Of a stretch of 34,680 bases of DNA, positions 26,443 through 34,680 are shown piece after piece. The notes beneath the pieces were generated by a model that was not told the DNA's origin, did not search any database, and saw nothing but the letters and a program-made list of their open reading frames with translations. The translations under genes and the position numbers were made by a program. Within the stretch, counting starts at the first letter, position 1. Each line of letters starts with the position of its first letter. Source of the DNA: Sphingomonadaceae bacterium (GTDB lineage Bacteria; Pseudomonadota; Alphaproteobacteria; Sphingomonadales; Sphingomonadaceae). Location of the stretch: assembly GCA_009920915.1 (NCBI GenBank), contig RFZB01000010.1, forward strand, positions 1 through 34,680, in the 5' to 3' direction.

Positions 26443-29178
26443 GTGCCCGGACCTTCCTCTGCCCCTTTGCCTTATCCTGCGCTCCATGCAAGCCATGGCG
26501 GCATCTGGATTGCCACGCCAGATGGCAAAACGCGCGGGGTAAGCCGCGGCGAAGCCATCTCTTTGGCAGCGGAAACGCCCGTTATCATGCTCAATGCGCC
26601 CTTGGTTGGGGCGCGGCTGGGCTATGGCGAGTTGTCGGGACTCGATCTGCTGGAATTATTCGCCTTTGTGCACCCGGCGCAATTCATGGTGCCGACAATT
26701 AAGGGGTTGGTTTCCGCACTGGATATTCAGCCCCTCGCCCGAGAGGGGCTAAAGGAAGATCAAGTACCTGCTCTTCTCCAGCAAGCGGCGCTTGAATTGC
26801 TCAACACCCTCTCCACTGATTGGCCGGAACGTGAGGGTGCTTGGACATCCGCACAATCCTTGGCGCGGCTGCGTTGGCCTTGGTCGCCATTGATTGGGGA
26901 GCGGCTGGCGGCGCCTGCGCAAAATGAACGTTGGCTGTTTTCCCGCCTGCCCGAATGGGACGAAGCCGCGCCGCGCCCGGCGCCGCGACCCGTGGCGTTG
27001 AATGAAGCTGATGTGCTGACGCGGCTGGGGCAAGTCACTGGCGCGGGCGCGGAAGATCGACCGGGACAAAAAGCCTATGCTGGTGCGGCTGCCCAAGCCT
27101 TTCTCCCGCGCACCGCGCCCGATGCGCCCCGGCTGCTGCTGGCGGAAGCTGGCACGGGCATTGGTAAGACCTTGGGTTATTTGACCCCCGCCTCTTTATG
27201 GGCAGAGCAGGCGGGCGGGCCTGTGTGGATTTCCACCTATACCAAGGCGTTGCAACGCCAATTAACGGCGGAGACGGCGCGAATTTATGGCAGTGAAGCC
27301 GCCGCCAAGGGCAAGGTCGTCATTCGCAAGGGGCGCGAAAATTATCTCTGCCTGCTCAATCTGGAAGACGCGCTGCAAGGCGGTTTTGCGGGGCGTGCCG
27401 CGATCCTTGCACAATTGGTGGCGCGCTGGGCCGCCTATAGCCGCGATGGCGATATGGTGGGCGGCGATTTGCCCGGCTGGTTGCCGACATTGTTCCGTCG
27501 CAATGGATCCACCGCGCTGACCGACCGGCGCGGGGAATGCGTCTATGCGGGCTGCCCGCATTACCGAAAATGCTTTATCGAACGCGCGACCCGCGCCTCG
27601 GCTGAGGCAGACCTTGTCGTCGCCAACCATGCGCTGGTGATGGTGAATGCGGCGCGCGGGCGCGAGGAAGCACACGCGCCGACCCGCTTTGTCTTTGACG
27701 AAGGCCATCATCTGTTTGACGCCGCGGACACGATGTTTTCAGCCGCCCTGACGGGGCAAGAGGCGATTGAATTGCGCCGCTGGATCATTGGCCCCGAAGG
27801 CAAATCGCGCGGGCGCAGGCGGGGCTTGGCCGCGCGGCTGGGCGATGTGGCAAGCTATGATGCCGAAGGGTCTGCCGCAATTGCTGCCGCCGCCCATGCC
27901 GCCGCCGCCCTGCCCAGCGATGGCTGGCTGCAACGAATCGCGGAAGGCGCACCCTTTGGCCCGATGGAAGCGATGTTCGCCGAAATCCGCGGGCTGGTTT
28001 TTGCCCGCTCCACCGATGAAGATGCAGGCTATGGGCTGGAGACGGAGGCCGCGCAATTGGATGGTGCGCTGCTGACGGCCGTTGAACCTGCGTGCAAGGC
28101 GCTGGAGGCCATTCTCCGCCCGCTCATCGCGCTGGGGCGGCGATTGGAAGCCGTGATTGGCGAAGCGCCGGACTGGTTGGATGGGCAGGCACGTGCACGC
28201 GTCGAAGGGGCATTGTCGAGCCTGAGTTGGCGGACGGATACCTTAGCCGCATGGCTGTCTATGCTCGCACGTTTGGGGGGGCCAGCAGACCCCGATTTTG
28301 TCGATTGGCTGGCCGTGGAGCGCATTGAGGGGCGCGAAGTGGACATTGGCCTCAGGCGCCATTGGCTGGACCCCACCCGCCCCTTTGCCGCAACCGTGCT
28401 ACAGCCGGCGCATGGGGCGCTCATCACCTCCGCCACGCTGAAAGGCAATGAAGGCTGGGATGTCGCAGAAGCGCGCACAGGCACGCGCCATGTGGACACG
28501 CCCATCCAGCATTTTGAAGCGGCGAGCCCCTTTGATTACGCTCATCAATCCGAAGTGCTGATTGTGACCGATGTAAAACGCGGCGATGTGCCCCAACTGG
28601 CCAATGCCTATGCCCGGTTGATGACGGCGGCAGGCGGCGGGACATTAGGGCTGTTCACGGCCATTCGCCGTTTGCGCGCGGTTCATGCCCGCATTGCCGA
28701 CCGGCTGGCACGGGATGGCCTGCCGCTCTACGCCCAGCATGTCGACCCAATTGATACAGGCACCTTAGTCGATATCTTCCGCGATGATCCGCGGGCCAGC
28801 CTGATTGGCACTGATGCGCTGCGCGATGGCGTGGATGTGCCAGGGGAATCTCTGCGGCTGGTGATTATGGAAGGCGTGCCTTGGCCCAAGCCCACGGTGC
28901 TTCATGCCGCACGCAAGGCAGCGGGCGGCGGCACAGCCTATGAAGACCGGCTGATCCGCGCGCGGCTGGCACAAGCCTTTGGCCGCCTGATCCGGCGGCA
29001 AGGGGATAAGGGGGTGTTTGTGCTCCTGTCCTCAGCCGTCCCGTCCCGCCTGCTGAGCGCCTTTCCACCGGGCACGCCCGTGCGGCGCGTGACCTTGGAC
29101 GAGGCAGTGCAGGTTTTGCAAAATCCACAATCCCCGCTTCCCAGCGCGACGAGTTTGCCGCATGAGGAAGTGCAATGA
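26443..29178 (+). CDS. DinG-like/XPD-family ATP-dependent DNA helicase
   Basis: Walker A EAGTGIGKTLGY; DEGH box FVFDEGHHLFDA; Fe-S-type cysteines CVYAGCPHYRKC; motif VI LAQAFGRLIRRQGDKG. Start uncertain (GTG 26443 or TTG 26425). Confidence 0.88.
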   Translation: MPGPSSAPLPYPALHASHGGIWIATPDGKTRGVSRGEAISLAAETPVIMLNAPLVGARLGYGELSGLDLLELFAFVHPAQFMVPTIKGLVSALDIQPLAREGLKEDQVPALLQQAALELLNTLSTDWPEREGAWTSAQSLARLRWPWSPLIGERLAAPAQNERWLFSRLPEWDEAAPRPAPRPVALNEADVLTRLGQVTGAGAEDRPGQKAYAGAAAQAFLPRTAPDAPRLLLAEAGTGIGKTLGYLTPASLWAEQAGGPVWISTYTKALQRQLTAETARIYGSEAAAKGKVVIRKGRENYLCLLNLEDALQGGFAGRAAILAQLVARWAAYSRDGDMVGGDLPGWLPTLFRRNGSTALTDRRGECVYAGCPHYRKCFIERATRASAEADLVVANHALVMVNAARGREEAHAPTRFVFDEGHHLFDAADTMFSAALTGQEAIELRRWIIGPEGKSRGRRRGLAARLGDVASYDAEGSAAIAAAAHAAAALPSDGWLQRIAEGAPFGPMEAMFAEIRGLVFARSTDEDAGYGLETEAAQLDGALLTAVEPACKALEAILRPLIALGRRLEAVIGEAPDWLDGQARARVEGALSSLSWRTDTLAAWLSMLARLGGPADPDFVDWLAVERIEGREVDIGLRRHWLDPTRPFAATVLQPAHGALITSATLKGNEGWDVAEARTGTRHVDTPIQHFEAASPFDYAHQSEVLIVTDVKRGDVPQLANAYARLMTAAGGGTLGLFTAIRRLRAVHARIADRLARDGLPLYAQHVDPIDTGTLVDIFRDDPRASLIGTDALRDGVDVPGESLRLVIMEGVPWPKPTVLHAARKAAGGGTAYEDRLIRARLAQAFGRLIRRQGDKGVFVLLSSAVPSRLLSAFPPGTPVRRVTLDEAVQVLQNPQSPLPSATSLPHEEVQ

Positions 29179-29729
29179 AAACGCTGACCCTCTTTCGTCA
29201 CGCCAAATCTGGCTGGGACGCGCCCGTCGACCGGGATTTTGACCGGCCGATAAACGCGCGCGGCACCAAAGGGGCCCGGCTGATTGGTAAATATCTGGCA
29301 GGCAAGGGCTGGCGTTTTGATTATGTGATTTCCTCACCTGCCGTGCGCTGCACCGAAACGCTCGACGTGCTGTGGGAAGGCTATGGCGAAATTCTCCACC
29401 CCAATTGGGATCGGCGGATTTACCTCGCGTCTGGCGCGACATTGCTGGATGTAGTTCAGGATTTGCCCGACACTGTCTCTTCCGTGTTGATGTGCGGACA
29501 TAATCCGGGGTTGGAAGATCTGATCCTGATGCTCGTCCCAGATCAAAAGGGCGATGCGTTGCGCGATGCCGTGGAACAGAAGCTGCCAACAGCATCAGTT
29601 GCGGAGTTGCAGTTTGACACAGACCATTGGGCCGATGTGCAAAGCAACACCGCCCGCTTTACGCGCCTCATTCGCCCGCGCGATCTGGACCCGAGCTTAG
29701 GCCCGGGCATGGACCGACCGGGAGAATAA
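29175..29729 (+). CDS. SixA-type histidine phosphatase family protein
   Basis: LTLFRHAKSGWDAPVDRDFDRPINARGTKGARLIGKYL (RHAKS), GHNPGLEDLI; ATGA overlap with upstream CDS. Confidence 0.9.
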   Translation: MKTLTLFRHAKSGWDAPVDRDFDRPINARGTKGARLIGKYLAGKGWRFDYVISSPAVRCTETLDVLWEGYGEILHPNWDRRIYLASGATLLDVVQDLPDTVSSVLMCGHNPGLEDLILMLVPDQKGDALRDAVEQKLPTASVAELQFDTDHWADVQSNTARFTRLIRPRDLDPSLGPGMDRPGE

Positions 29730-29764
29730 GTTGGCGCGGGCGATTACCCGCCTTGCAACTGGGC

Positions 29765-30202
29765 CTAGCCCCGCTCCGCCGCGAGCGCGACTTTCAGTCG
29801 ATCCCGGATCAACACCAGATCAGGAATATAGCTTGGAACAGGCGCAGGCGGGGGTGACGGCGCCGCCACAGGTGGCGGGACAGGCGCGGCCATTGGGGCC
29901 GCAACCTGATTATGCGCGGGAATGGGAATGGCTGGTTCTGCCACAGGCTCTGGCGAAGATGATTTGGTCGCAAGCAGCTTTTGCACGCCCTTAACCGTAT
30001 AGCCTTCGACATTGAGCAATTGGTGGATGCGGCGCACCAGCGCCACATCTTCCGGCCGATAATAGCGGCGATTGCCCGCGCGGGTCAGCGGCTTGAGCTT
30101 GGGAAAGCGCGTTTCCCAATAGCGCAAGATATGCTGGGGCACGCCCAATTCGGCAGATAGCTCTCCGATGGTGAGAAACGCACCGGGTGCCTTATCAGCC
30201 AT
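29765..30202 (-). CDS. MerR family transcriptional regulator with Pro/Ala-rich tail
   Basis: FLTIGELSAELGVPQHILRYWETRFPKLKPLTRAGNRRYYRPEDVALVRRIHQLLNVEGYTVKGVQKLL followed by a Pro/Ala-rich segment. Confidence 0.92.
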   Translation of the reverse strand: MADKAPGAFLTIGELSAELGVPQHILRYWETRFPKLKPLTRAGNRRYYRPEDVALVRRIHQLLNVEGYTVKGVQKLLATKSSSPEPVAEPAIPIPAHNQVAAPMAAPVPPPVAAPSPPPAPVPSYIPDLVLIRDRLKVALAAERG

Positions 30203-30220
30203 TCCCAAATCTCCTTACGA

Positions 30221-30520
30221 TCAGCCGCCCGTTGCGATGCGATCGCGCATGGTGTTGCTGGCCCTAAAGGTCAGCACCCGGCGCGGTGCAATCGGAATTT
30301 CGACGCCCGTTTTGGGATTACGGCCCACACGTTCGCCTTTATCGCGCAGCAGAAAACTTCCGAACCCGGAAATCTTCACATTTTCCCCGCGTGATAGGGC
30401 TGAACACAAATGGTCCAGAATCGATTCGACAAGCTTTGAGGACTCAGCCTTGGATAGGCCCACATTTCTGTGAAGAGACTCAGCAAGATCGGCTCGGGTT
30501 AAAGTGCCATCTCCCGCCAT
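30221..30520 (-). CDS. ihfA: Integration host factor subunit alpha
   Basis: [82 protein letters not shown]. Confidence 0.94.
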   Translation of the reverse strand: MAGDGTLTRADLAESLHRNVGLSKAESSKLVESILDHLCSALSRGENVKISGFGSFLLRDKGERVGRNPKTGVEIPIAPRRVLTFRASNTMRDRIATGG

Positions 30521-30600
30521 TACGCAACTCCCTCTTCTTTGACTGGTTGGGGAGCCTGTTCTTATCGAATTGGCAGGGAAGGTCAATTGTGCCTAACGTC

Positions 30601-31560
30601 TCAATAGCGGACAGCAGCAGCACCCCAGGTAAAGCCACCCCCCATGGCCTCCAGCACCAAGAGCTGGCCACGCTGGATGCGCCCATCGCGCACGGCAGTG
30701 TCCAACGCCAGCGGGACTGAGGCTGCGGACGTATTGGCGTGCTGATCCACGGTCACCACAATTCGGTCCGCGGACAAGCCCAGCTTGCGGGCTGTGGCGT
30801 CCAAAATGCGGGCATTGGCCTGATGCGGAACAACCCAATCAACATCGGCAGGCGTCAGGCCTGTCGAGTCCAGAACTTCGGTCATTACCGTGGCCAAATT
30901 GACGACCGCATGGCGGAACACTTCAGACCCCTTCATGCGGACATGGCCAACTGTGCCCGTGGTTGAGGGGCCACCATCGACATAGAGCAGCTCATTATGC
31001 CGGCCATCTGCATGAAGTTTGGTCGATAAAATGCCGGCCTCGCCCTCTTGGCCTTCAAGCACAACCGCGCCCGCGCCATCGCCAAAAAGCACGCACGTTG
31101 TGCGGTCTTCCCAATCCAAGATGCGGCTAAAGGTTTCCGCGCCAATCACAATCGCACGGCGGGCCGCCCCCGTGCGGATCATCGAATCCGCAACCGACAG
31201 CGCATAGAGAAAGCCCGAGCAAACAGCGGCCACATCAAAGGCAATGCAATCATGAATGCCCAATAGGGCCTGAACCTTAGTGGCGCTGGCCGGAAAGGTT
31301 TGATCTGGCGTGGCCGTCGCCAAGATAATCAAATCAATGGTGTCCGCCTGAACATCTGCCGCCGCAAGCGCGTGGCGGGCCGCTTGCGCACCAAGGGTGG
31401 CCGTGGTTTCGCCTTCGCCGGCAATATGGCGAAAGCGAATGCCCGTGCGGGCAACAATCCACTCATCTGAGGTGTCGACTCGCTGGGCCAGATCATCATT
31501 GGACACACGCTGTTTGGGAAGGGCCGAGCCTGTGCCCAAAATGACGGATCGAAACGTCAC
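30601..31560 (-). CDS. fabH: Beta-ketoacyl-ACP synthase III
   Basis: [35 protein letters not shown] (Cys); [34 protein letters not shown]. Confidence 0.96.
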   Translation of the reverse strand: MTFRSVILGTGSALPKQRVSNDDLAQRVDTSDEWIVARTGIRFRHIAGEGETTATLGAQAARHALAAADVQADTIDLIILATATPDQTFPASATKVQALLGIHDCIAFDVAAVCSGFLYALSVADSMIRTGAARRAIVIGAETFSRILDWEDRTTCVLFGDGAGAVVLEGQEGEAGILSTKLHADGRHNELLYVDGGPSTTGTVGHVRMKGSEVFRHAVVNLATVMTEVLDSTGLTPADVDWVVPHQANARILDATARKLGLSADRIVVTVDQHANTSAASVPLALDTAVRDGRIQRGQLLVLEAMGGGFTWGAAAVRY

Positions 31561-32609
31561 TGGCTGTCCGCTTCCTCGGCATCCGCCTTAATGCAGGCCA
31601 AATCTTCGGTAATGCGTTGCGTGATATTGGCTTCCACCAGCTTGGCGGCGACGCCAATGGCATTGGCCACACCTTTGGGGCTGGCGCTGCCATGGCTTTT
31701 CACCACCACGCCATTCAGCCCCAGAAAGACAGCACCATTGTGATTATCGGGATCAAGATGGTGGCGCATCAGCTCTGTCGCCGGGCGCGAAATGAGGAAG
31801 CCGAATTTCGAGCGGATGGAGCTGGTAAAGGCTCGGCGCAGCAGATCCGTCACGAAACGGGCTGTGCCCTCCATGGTCTTGAGCGAGATGTTGCCCGAAA
31901 AGCCATCACACACAACAACATCGGTTAAGCCACGGGCGATCTTATCGCCTTCAATAAAGCCCCCAAAGCTCATCGGCAGATGGGCAGCATCGCGCAATAG
32001 CGCGGCAGCATCACGAATTTCGTCGGTGCCTTTTTGATCTTCGGTGCCAATGTTGAGCAGGGCGACACGCGGCTGGGCAATGCCCAAGGCAATGCGCGAA
32101 TAGGCCGCGCCCATGATGGCGAATTCAACCAAATTGCGGGCGTCACATTCGGTGTTGGCCCCCAGATCAAGCATGACGAAATCTTTTTCACCAAGGCTGG
32201 GCAAAAGCGCGGCCAAGGCCGGGCGATCAATGCCGGGCATGGTGCGCAGGGCCAGCTTGGCCATCGCCATTAGGGCGCCAGTATTGCCGGCAGACACAGC
32301 GGCGCCGGCGCGACCCTGCTTCACCGCATCAATGGCAATGCCCATGCTGGTGGTGCGGGCACGGCGAATAGCCTGGCTGGGCTTTTCATTGCCTTCAATG
32401 GTTTCGGGCGCGTCGATAATCTCAACCGCGCCATGCAGCAGCGGATGATCGGCAAGCGCCGCCGTAATGGATGCGGCATTGCCGACAAGATCAAAATGAA
32501 GATGGGGCCGTTGCTGACGTGCCAAGGTGACGCCGGCCAGCATGACTGCCAGCCCGTCATCGCCACCCATGGCATCAATTGCGATTCGCGGCGCTTCGGC
32601 CACCAGCAA
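31557..32609 (-). CDS. plsX: Phosphate acyltransferase PlsX
   Basis: [69 protein letters not shown]; 4-nt overlap with fabH. Confidence 0.96.
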   Translation of the reverse strand: MLVAEAPRIAIDAMGGDDGLAVMLAGVTLARQQRPHLHFDLVGNAASITAALADHPLLHGAVEIIDAPETIEGNEKPSQAIRRARTTSMGIAIDAVKQGRAGAAVSAGNTGALMAMAKLALRTMPGIDRPALAALLPSLGEKDFVMLDLGANTECDARNLVEFAIMGAAYSRIALGIAQPRVALLNIGTEDQKGTDEIRDAAALLRDAAHLPMSFGGFIEGDKIARGLTDVVVCDGFSGNISLKTMEGTARFVTDLLRRAFTSSIRSKFGFLISRPATELMRHHLDPDNHNGAVFLGLNGVVVKSHGSASPKGVANAIGVAAKLVEANITQRITEDLACIKADAEEADSQ

Positions 32610-32632
32610 GTCCCCCGGTTCAGACGCGGGGA

Positions 32633-32812
32633 TCAGTCAGCCGCGGCGACGACTTCACGGCCGTTATAATGGCCACAGGCCTGGCACAAATTGTGCGGAA
32701 GCTTCAGTTCGCCACAATTCGGGCATTCCTGAAATGTGGTCGCGGTCAGCGCGTGGTGGCTGCGACGCATATTCCGACGCGACGGCGAGGTTTTTCTCTT
32801 AGGGACGGCCAT
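32633..32812 (-). CDS. rpmF: 50S ribosomal protein L32 (not in the supplied ORF track)
   Basis: My own minus-strand translation: [59 protein letters not shown]; 59 aa, two CxxC pairs. Confidence 0.95.
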   Translation of the reverse strand: MAVPKRKTSPSRRNMRRSHHALTATTFQECPNCGELKLPHNLCQACGHYNGREVVAAAD

Positions 32813-32989
32813 TTCGGCACCTTATTCAATTGAGTGATCACAAATCCCCACCGGCCTGAACGAAACGATATATACCGAATCCCCGGACCATCGGGCGAAG
32901 GCGCGCGTATAGCCAAAATTCCCGCCGTTGCAAGCGCATCCGGCCCGTGGCAGGACAGCCAAGCCCAAGCATGGGCCAAATCAGAGGGG

Positions 32990-33460
32990 ATGAGCATCAT
33001 GATTTTACCGGTGACAATGAGCTTTGCGGGTGTAGCCGCGATTGTAAACTTTTGGCTGGCCCTGCGTGTGGGCCAAGTGCGCCACAGCCAGAATGTCTCG
33101 ATTGGCGATGGCGGCAATGAAGCCGTGATCCGCCGGATGCGGGCGCATAGCAACTATATTGAATCGGCCCCCTTTGTGCTGATTTTGATTGGCGTGATTG
33201 AATTGGCGCATAGCGGCAGCCCGGCCCCAACCTGGCTGTGGGCCGTGAGCAGCCTCTATTTTCTGGGGCGGGTTGCGCATGGACTGGGCATGGATGGCGG
33301 CCGTTTTGGCAAAGGTCGATCAGTTGGCACGCTGACCACGATGCTGACCTTGCTGGGCCTGGGGCTGTACGCAATTGCAACGCCGCATCTGGCCGCAAAC
33401 ACGCCGGAGGCGCCAACGACGCTGGATCTGCAATCGGCAGAGCCCGTGACCAATGGCTAA
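32990..33460 (+). CDS. MAPEG family membrane protein
   Basis: VNFWLALRVGQVRHSQNVSIGDGGNEAVIRRMRAHSNYIESAPFVLILIGVIEL ... YFLGRVAHGLGMDG. Confidence 0.9.
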   Translation: MSIMILPVTMSFAGVAAIVNFWLALRVGQVRHSQNVSIGDGGNEAVIRRMRAHSNYIESAPFVLILIGVIELAHSGSPAPTWLWAVSSLYFLGRVAHGLGMDGGRFGKGRSVGTLTTMLTLLGLGLYAIATPHLAANTPEAPTTLDLQSAEPVTNG

Positions 33461-33472
33461 GCTGACCGCGCG

Positions 33473-33964
33473 TTAAAAAATACCAAGGTCAAGGCCCGCT
33501 GCCAGCGTTGCACCCAGCGCGCGGCAGCGAGCCAAATCTTTTTCAGCCAGATGCTTGGGCGCCAAAATGGCCTCAGGCGTTTGGGCATGAGTGCAGATAA
33601 TCAGCGGATCGGCCACGGGCTTTATCCGCCATCCGGTGACAATGCGCGCCAATTGGCGGGCCGCATTTTCCCCATCTGACCCAGCACAAATCATGGCCGC
33701 ATAAGGCCGGCCTTCAATCGCCCCAAGCAGCGGATAATAAGCGCGATCAAAAAACGCCTTCATGACGCCCGACATGGCCCCCAGATTTTCAGGGCAGGCA
33801 AAAATGAAAGCATGAGCCGACAATAGATCTTGCGGGCCAGCCTCTGCCGCGCGGCGCAGCTCCACTGTGACGGCGGGCTCTGCCACTGCCCCCTGGGCAG
33901 CCGCCTGCGCCATCGCCTGAGTTCCCCCAGTTAAAGAGTCATACAGAATAAGCAGGTGCGGCAT
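33473..33964 (-). CDS. Flavodoxin-like/NAD(P)H-dependent oxidoreductase family protein
   Basis: MPHLLILYDSLTGGTQAMAQAAAQGA ... ACPENLGAMSGVMKAFFDRAYYPL ... CAGSDGENAARQL. Confidence 0.8.
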   Translation of the reverse strand: MPHLLILYDSLTGGTQAMAQAAAQGAVAEPAVTVELRRAAEAGPQDLLSAHAFIFACPENLGAMSGVMKAFFDRAYYPLLGAIEGRPYAAMICAGSDGENAARQLARIVTGWRIKPVADPLIICTHAQTPEAILAPKHLAEKDLARCRALGATLAAGLDLGIF

Positions 33965-34011
33965 AGCGCCCCTTATGCACCCAGCGGGCACCCCATGCCA
34001 GAGAGAGATTG

Positions 34012-34030
34012 AATAACCAGATAGGTTATT
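34012..34030. promoter_or_regulatory. Operator-like palindrome
   Basis: AATAACC-AGATA-GGTTATT, perfect 7-bp arms, in the divergent intergenic region, 5 bp before TTGACA. Confidence 0.55.
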
Positions 34031-34035
34031 TCATC

Positions 34036-34064
34036 TTGACATCGTCACGCTTTTATGGCACATA
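34036..34064 (+). promoter_or_regulatory. Candidate sigma-70-type promoter
   Basis: TTGACA (34036-34041), 17-bp spacer, weak -10 CACATA (34059-34064). Confidence 0.35.
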
Positions 34065-34129
34065 CTGCAAGACTGGCGCAGTGTGAGTCGGCCAAAGGGG
34101 CCGCCCCGGCGCATATCAGCGGAGATGTT

Positions 34130-34603
34130 ATGGCAGAAGCGACCCCCAAGGCCGCGGGCGGCGCCGTGCGCGCATTTGATGCCCGTGCCCGCAAACAATT
34201 TTTAGACCATCTGGCGATGACCGCCAATGTCGCGGCCTCGTCCCGAAAAGCAGGTGTGACCAGCCAAACGGCCTATGCCTATCGACGACGACACCCTGAA
34301 TTTGCAGCTCTGTGGCAAGCCGCGCTGAGCGAAGGCTTTGGCAAATTGGAGCAAGACTTGCTGGCCGAAGCCTTAACCGCAGTTTCCGGCAAAATATCGG
34401 ACGCGACATTGAAAGGCCGTGCCCAAAAGCATCGGCTGGCGCTGGCGCTGCTATCACACCACCGCGCCACGGTGCGGGGCCTGCCCAAGCCCCTGCCCGT
34501 GCCGGAGGCGGAACCGGGACTTGCCGAGAAAGTGGCCGCCAAAATTCGCGATATGCACGCCCGGATGCTGGCGCGTGATGCCGCGGCCACCCTGCCCGAA
34601 TGA
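34130..34603 (+). CDS. Small-terminase-like HTH protein
   Basis: RKQFLDHLAMTANVAASSRKAGVTSQTAYAYRRRHPEFAALWQAALSEGFGKLEQDLLAEAL resembles phage/GTA small terminase DNA-binding domains; ATG 34130 has GGAGA upstream. Confidence 0.55.
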   Translation: MAEATPKAAGGAVRAFDARARKQFLDHLAMTANVAASSRKAGVTSQTAYAYRRRHPEFAALWQAALSEGFGKLEQDLLAEALTAVSGKISDATLKGRAQKHRLALALLSHHRATVRGLPKPLPVPEAEPGLAEKVAAKIRDMHARMLARDAAATLPE

Positions 34604-34680
34604 CACGGGCCAAAAAGCAAATTTCTACCCACTCGTATGACCTGCTCTGGTCTCCTGAGCGCTACTGGGTCAATCCCACC
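34600..34680 (+). CDS. 5' end of a truncated ORF coupled to the small-terminase-like gene
   Basis: ATGA overlap; open to window end: MTRAKKQISTHSYDLLWSPERYWVNPT... Confidence 0.55.
   Translation, partial: MTRAKKQISTHSYDLLWSPERYWVNPT

Noticed and set aside
32831-32840. GTGATCAC palindrome in the rpmF/MAPEG divergent region, considered as a CRP/FNR-type site
   Set aside because: Only 8 bp and does not fit a TGTGA-N6-TCACA spacing.
1-34680. CRISPR arrays, insertion sequences, toxin-antitoxin or restriction-modification genes
   Set aside because: No regularly spaced repeats, transposase-like proteins or recognisable defence-gene motifs seen on reading both strands; not tested by computation.

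Overview
This window is a gene-dense chromosomal segment from an alphaproteobacterium. Gene content and order (class I LysRS, NDUFA12-DUF2155-Aat, rpmF-plsX-fabH-ihfA-merR) suggest a sphingomonad-like lineage, but that is inference. It is mostly housekeeping. A TonB-receptor 3' end is followed by a minus-strand block: tRNA-Trp, secE, nusG, rplK, rplA, rplJ, rplL, glnK, amtB. After that come a GGDEF/EAL protein, a fatty-acyl-AMP ligase, recX, a double cold-shock-domain protein, DUF192, NDUFA12, DUF2155, aat, an alpha/beta hydrolase, arsC, a TonB siderophore receptor, an L,D-transpeptidase, prs, nadE, gltX, ribD, ribE, DUF3291, class I lysS, a DinG-like helicase, sixA, merR, ihfA, fabH, plsX, rpmF (absent from the ORF track), MAPEG, and a flavodoxin-like protein. 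At the right edge is a small-terminase-like HTH gene coupled to a truncated ORF. I did not find a clear undescribed multi-gene defence or mobile system. The strongest signals are regulatory: (i) a full-consensus sigma-54 promoter upstream of glnK-amtB; (ii) a 9-bp inverted repeat in the prs leader that would occlude its ribosome-binding site; (iii) a near-perfect Fur-type palindrome with a weaker tandem copy upstream of the siderophore receptor; (iv) a perfect 7-5-7 operator-like palindrome beside a TTGACA box upstream of the terminase-like gene; (v) a nested stem candidate RNA upstream of the double cold-shock gene; (vi) a composite GGDEF/EAL protein with an intact GGDEF motif but a heavily degraded EAL domain.
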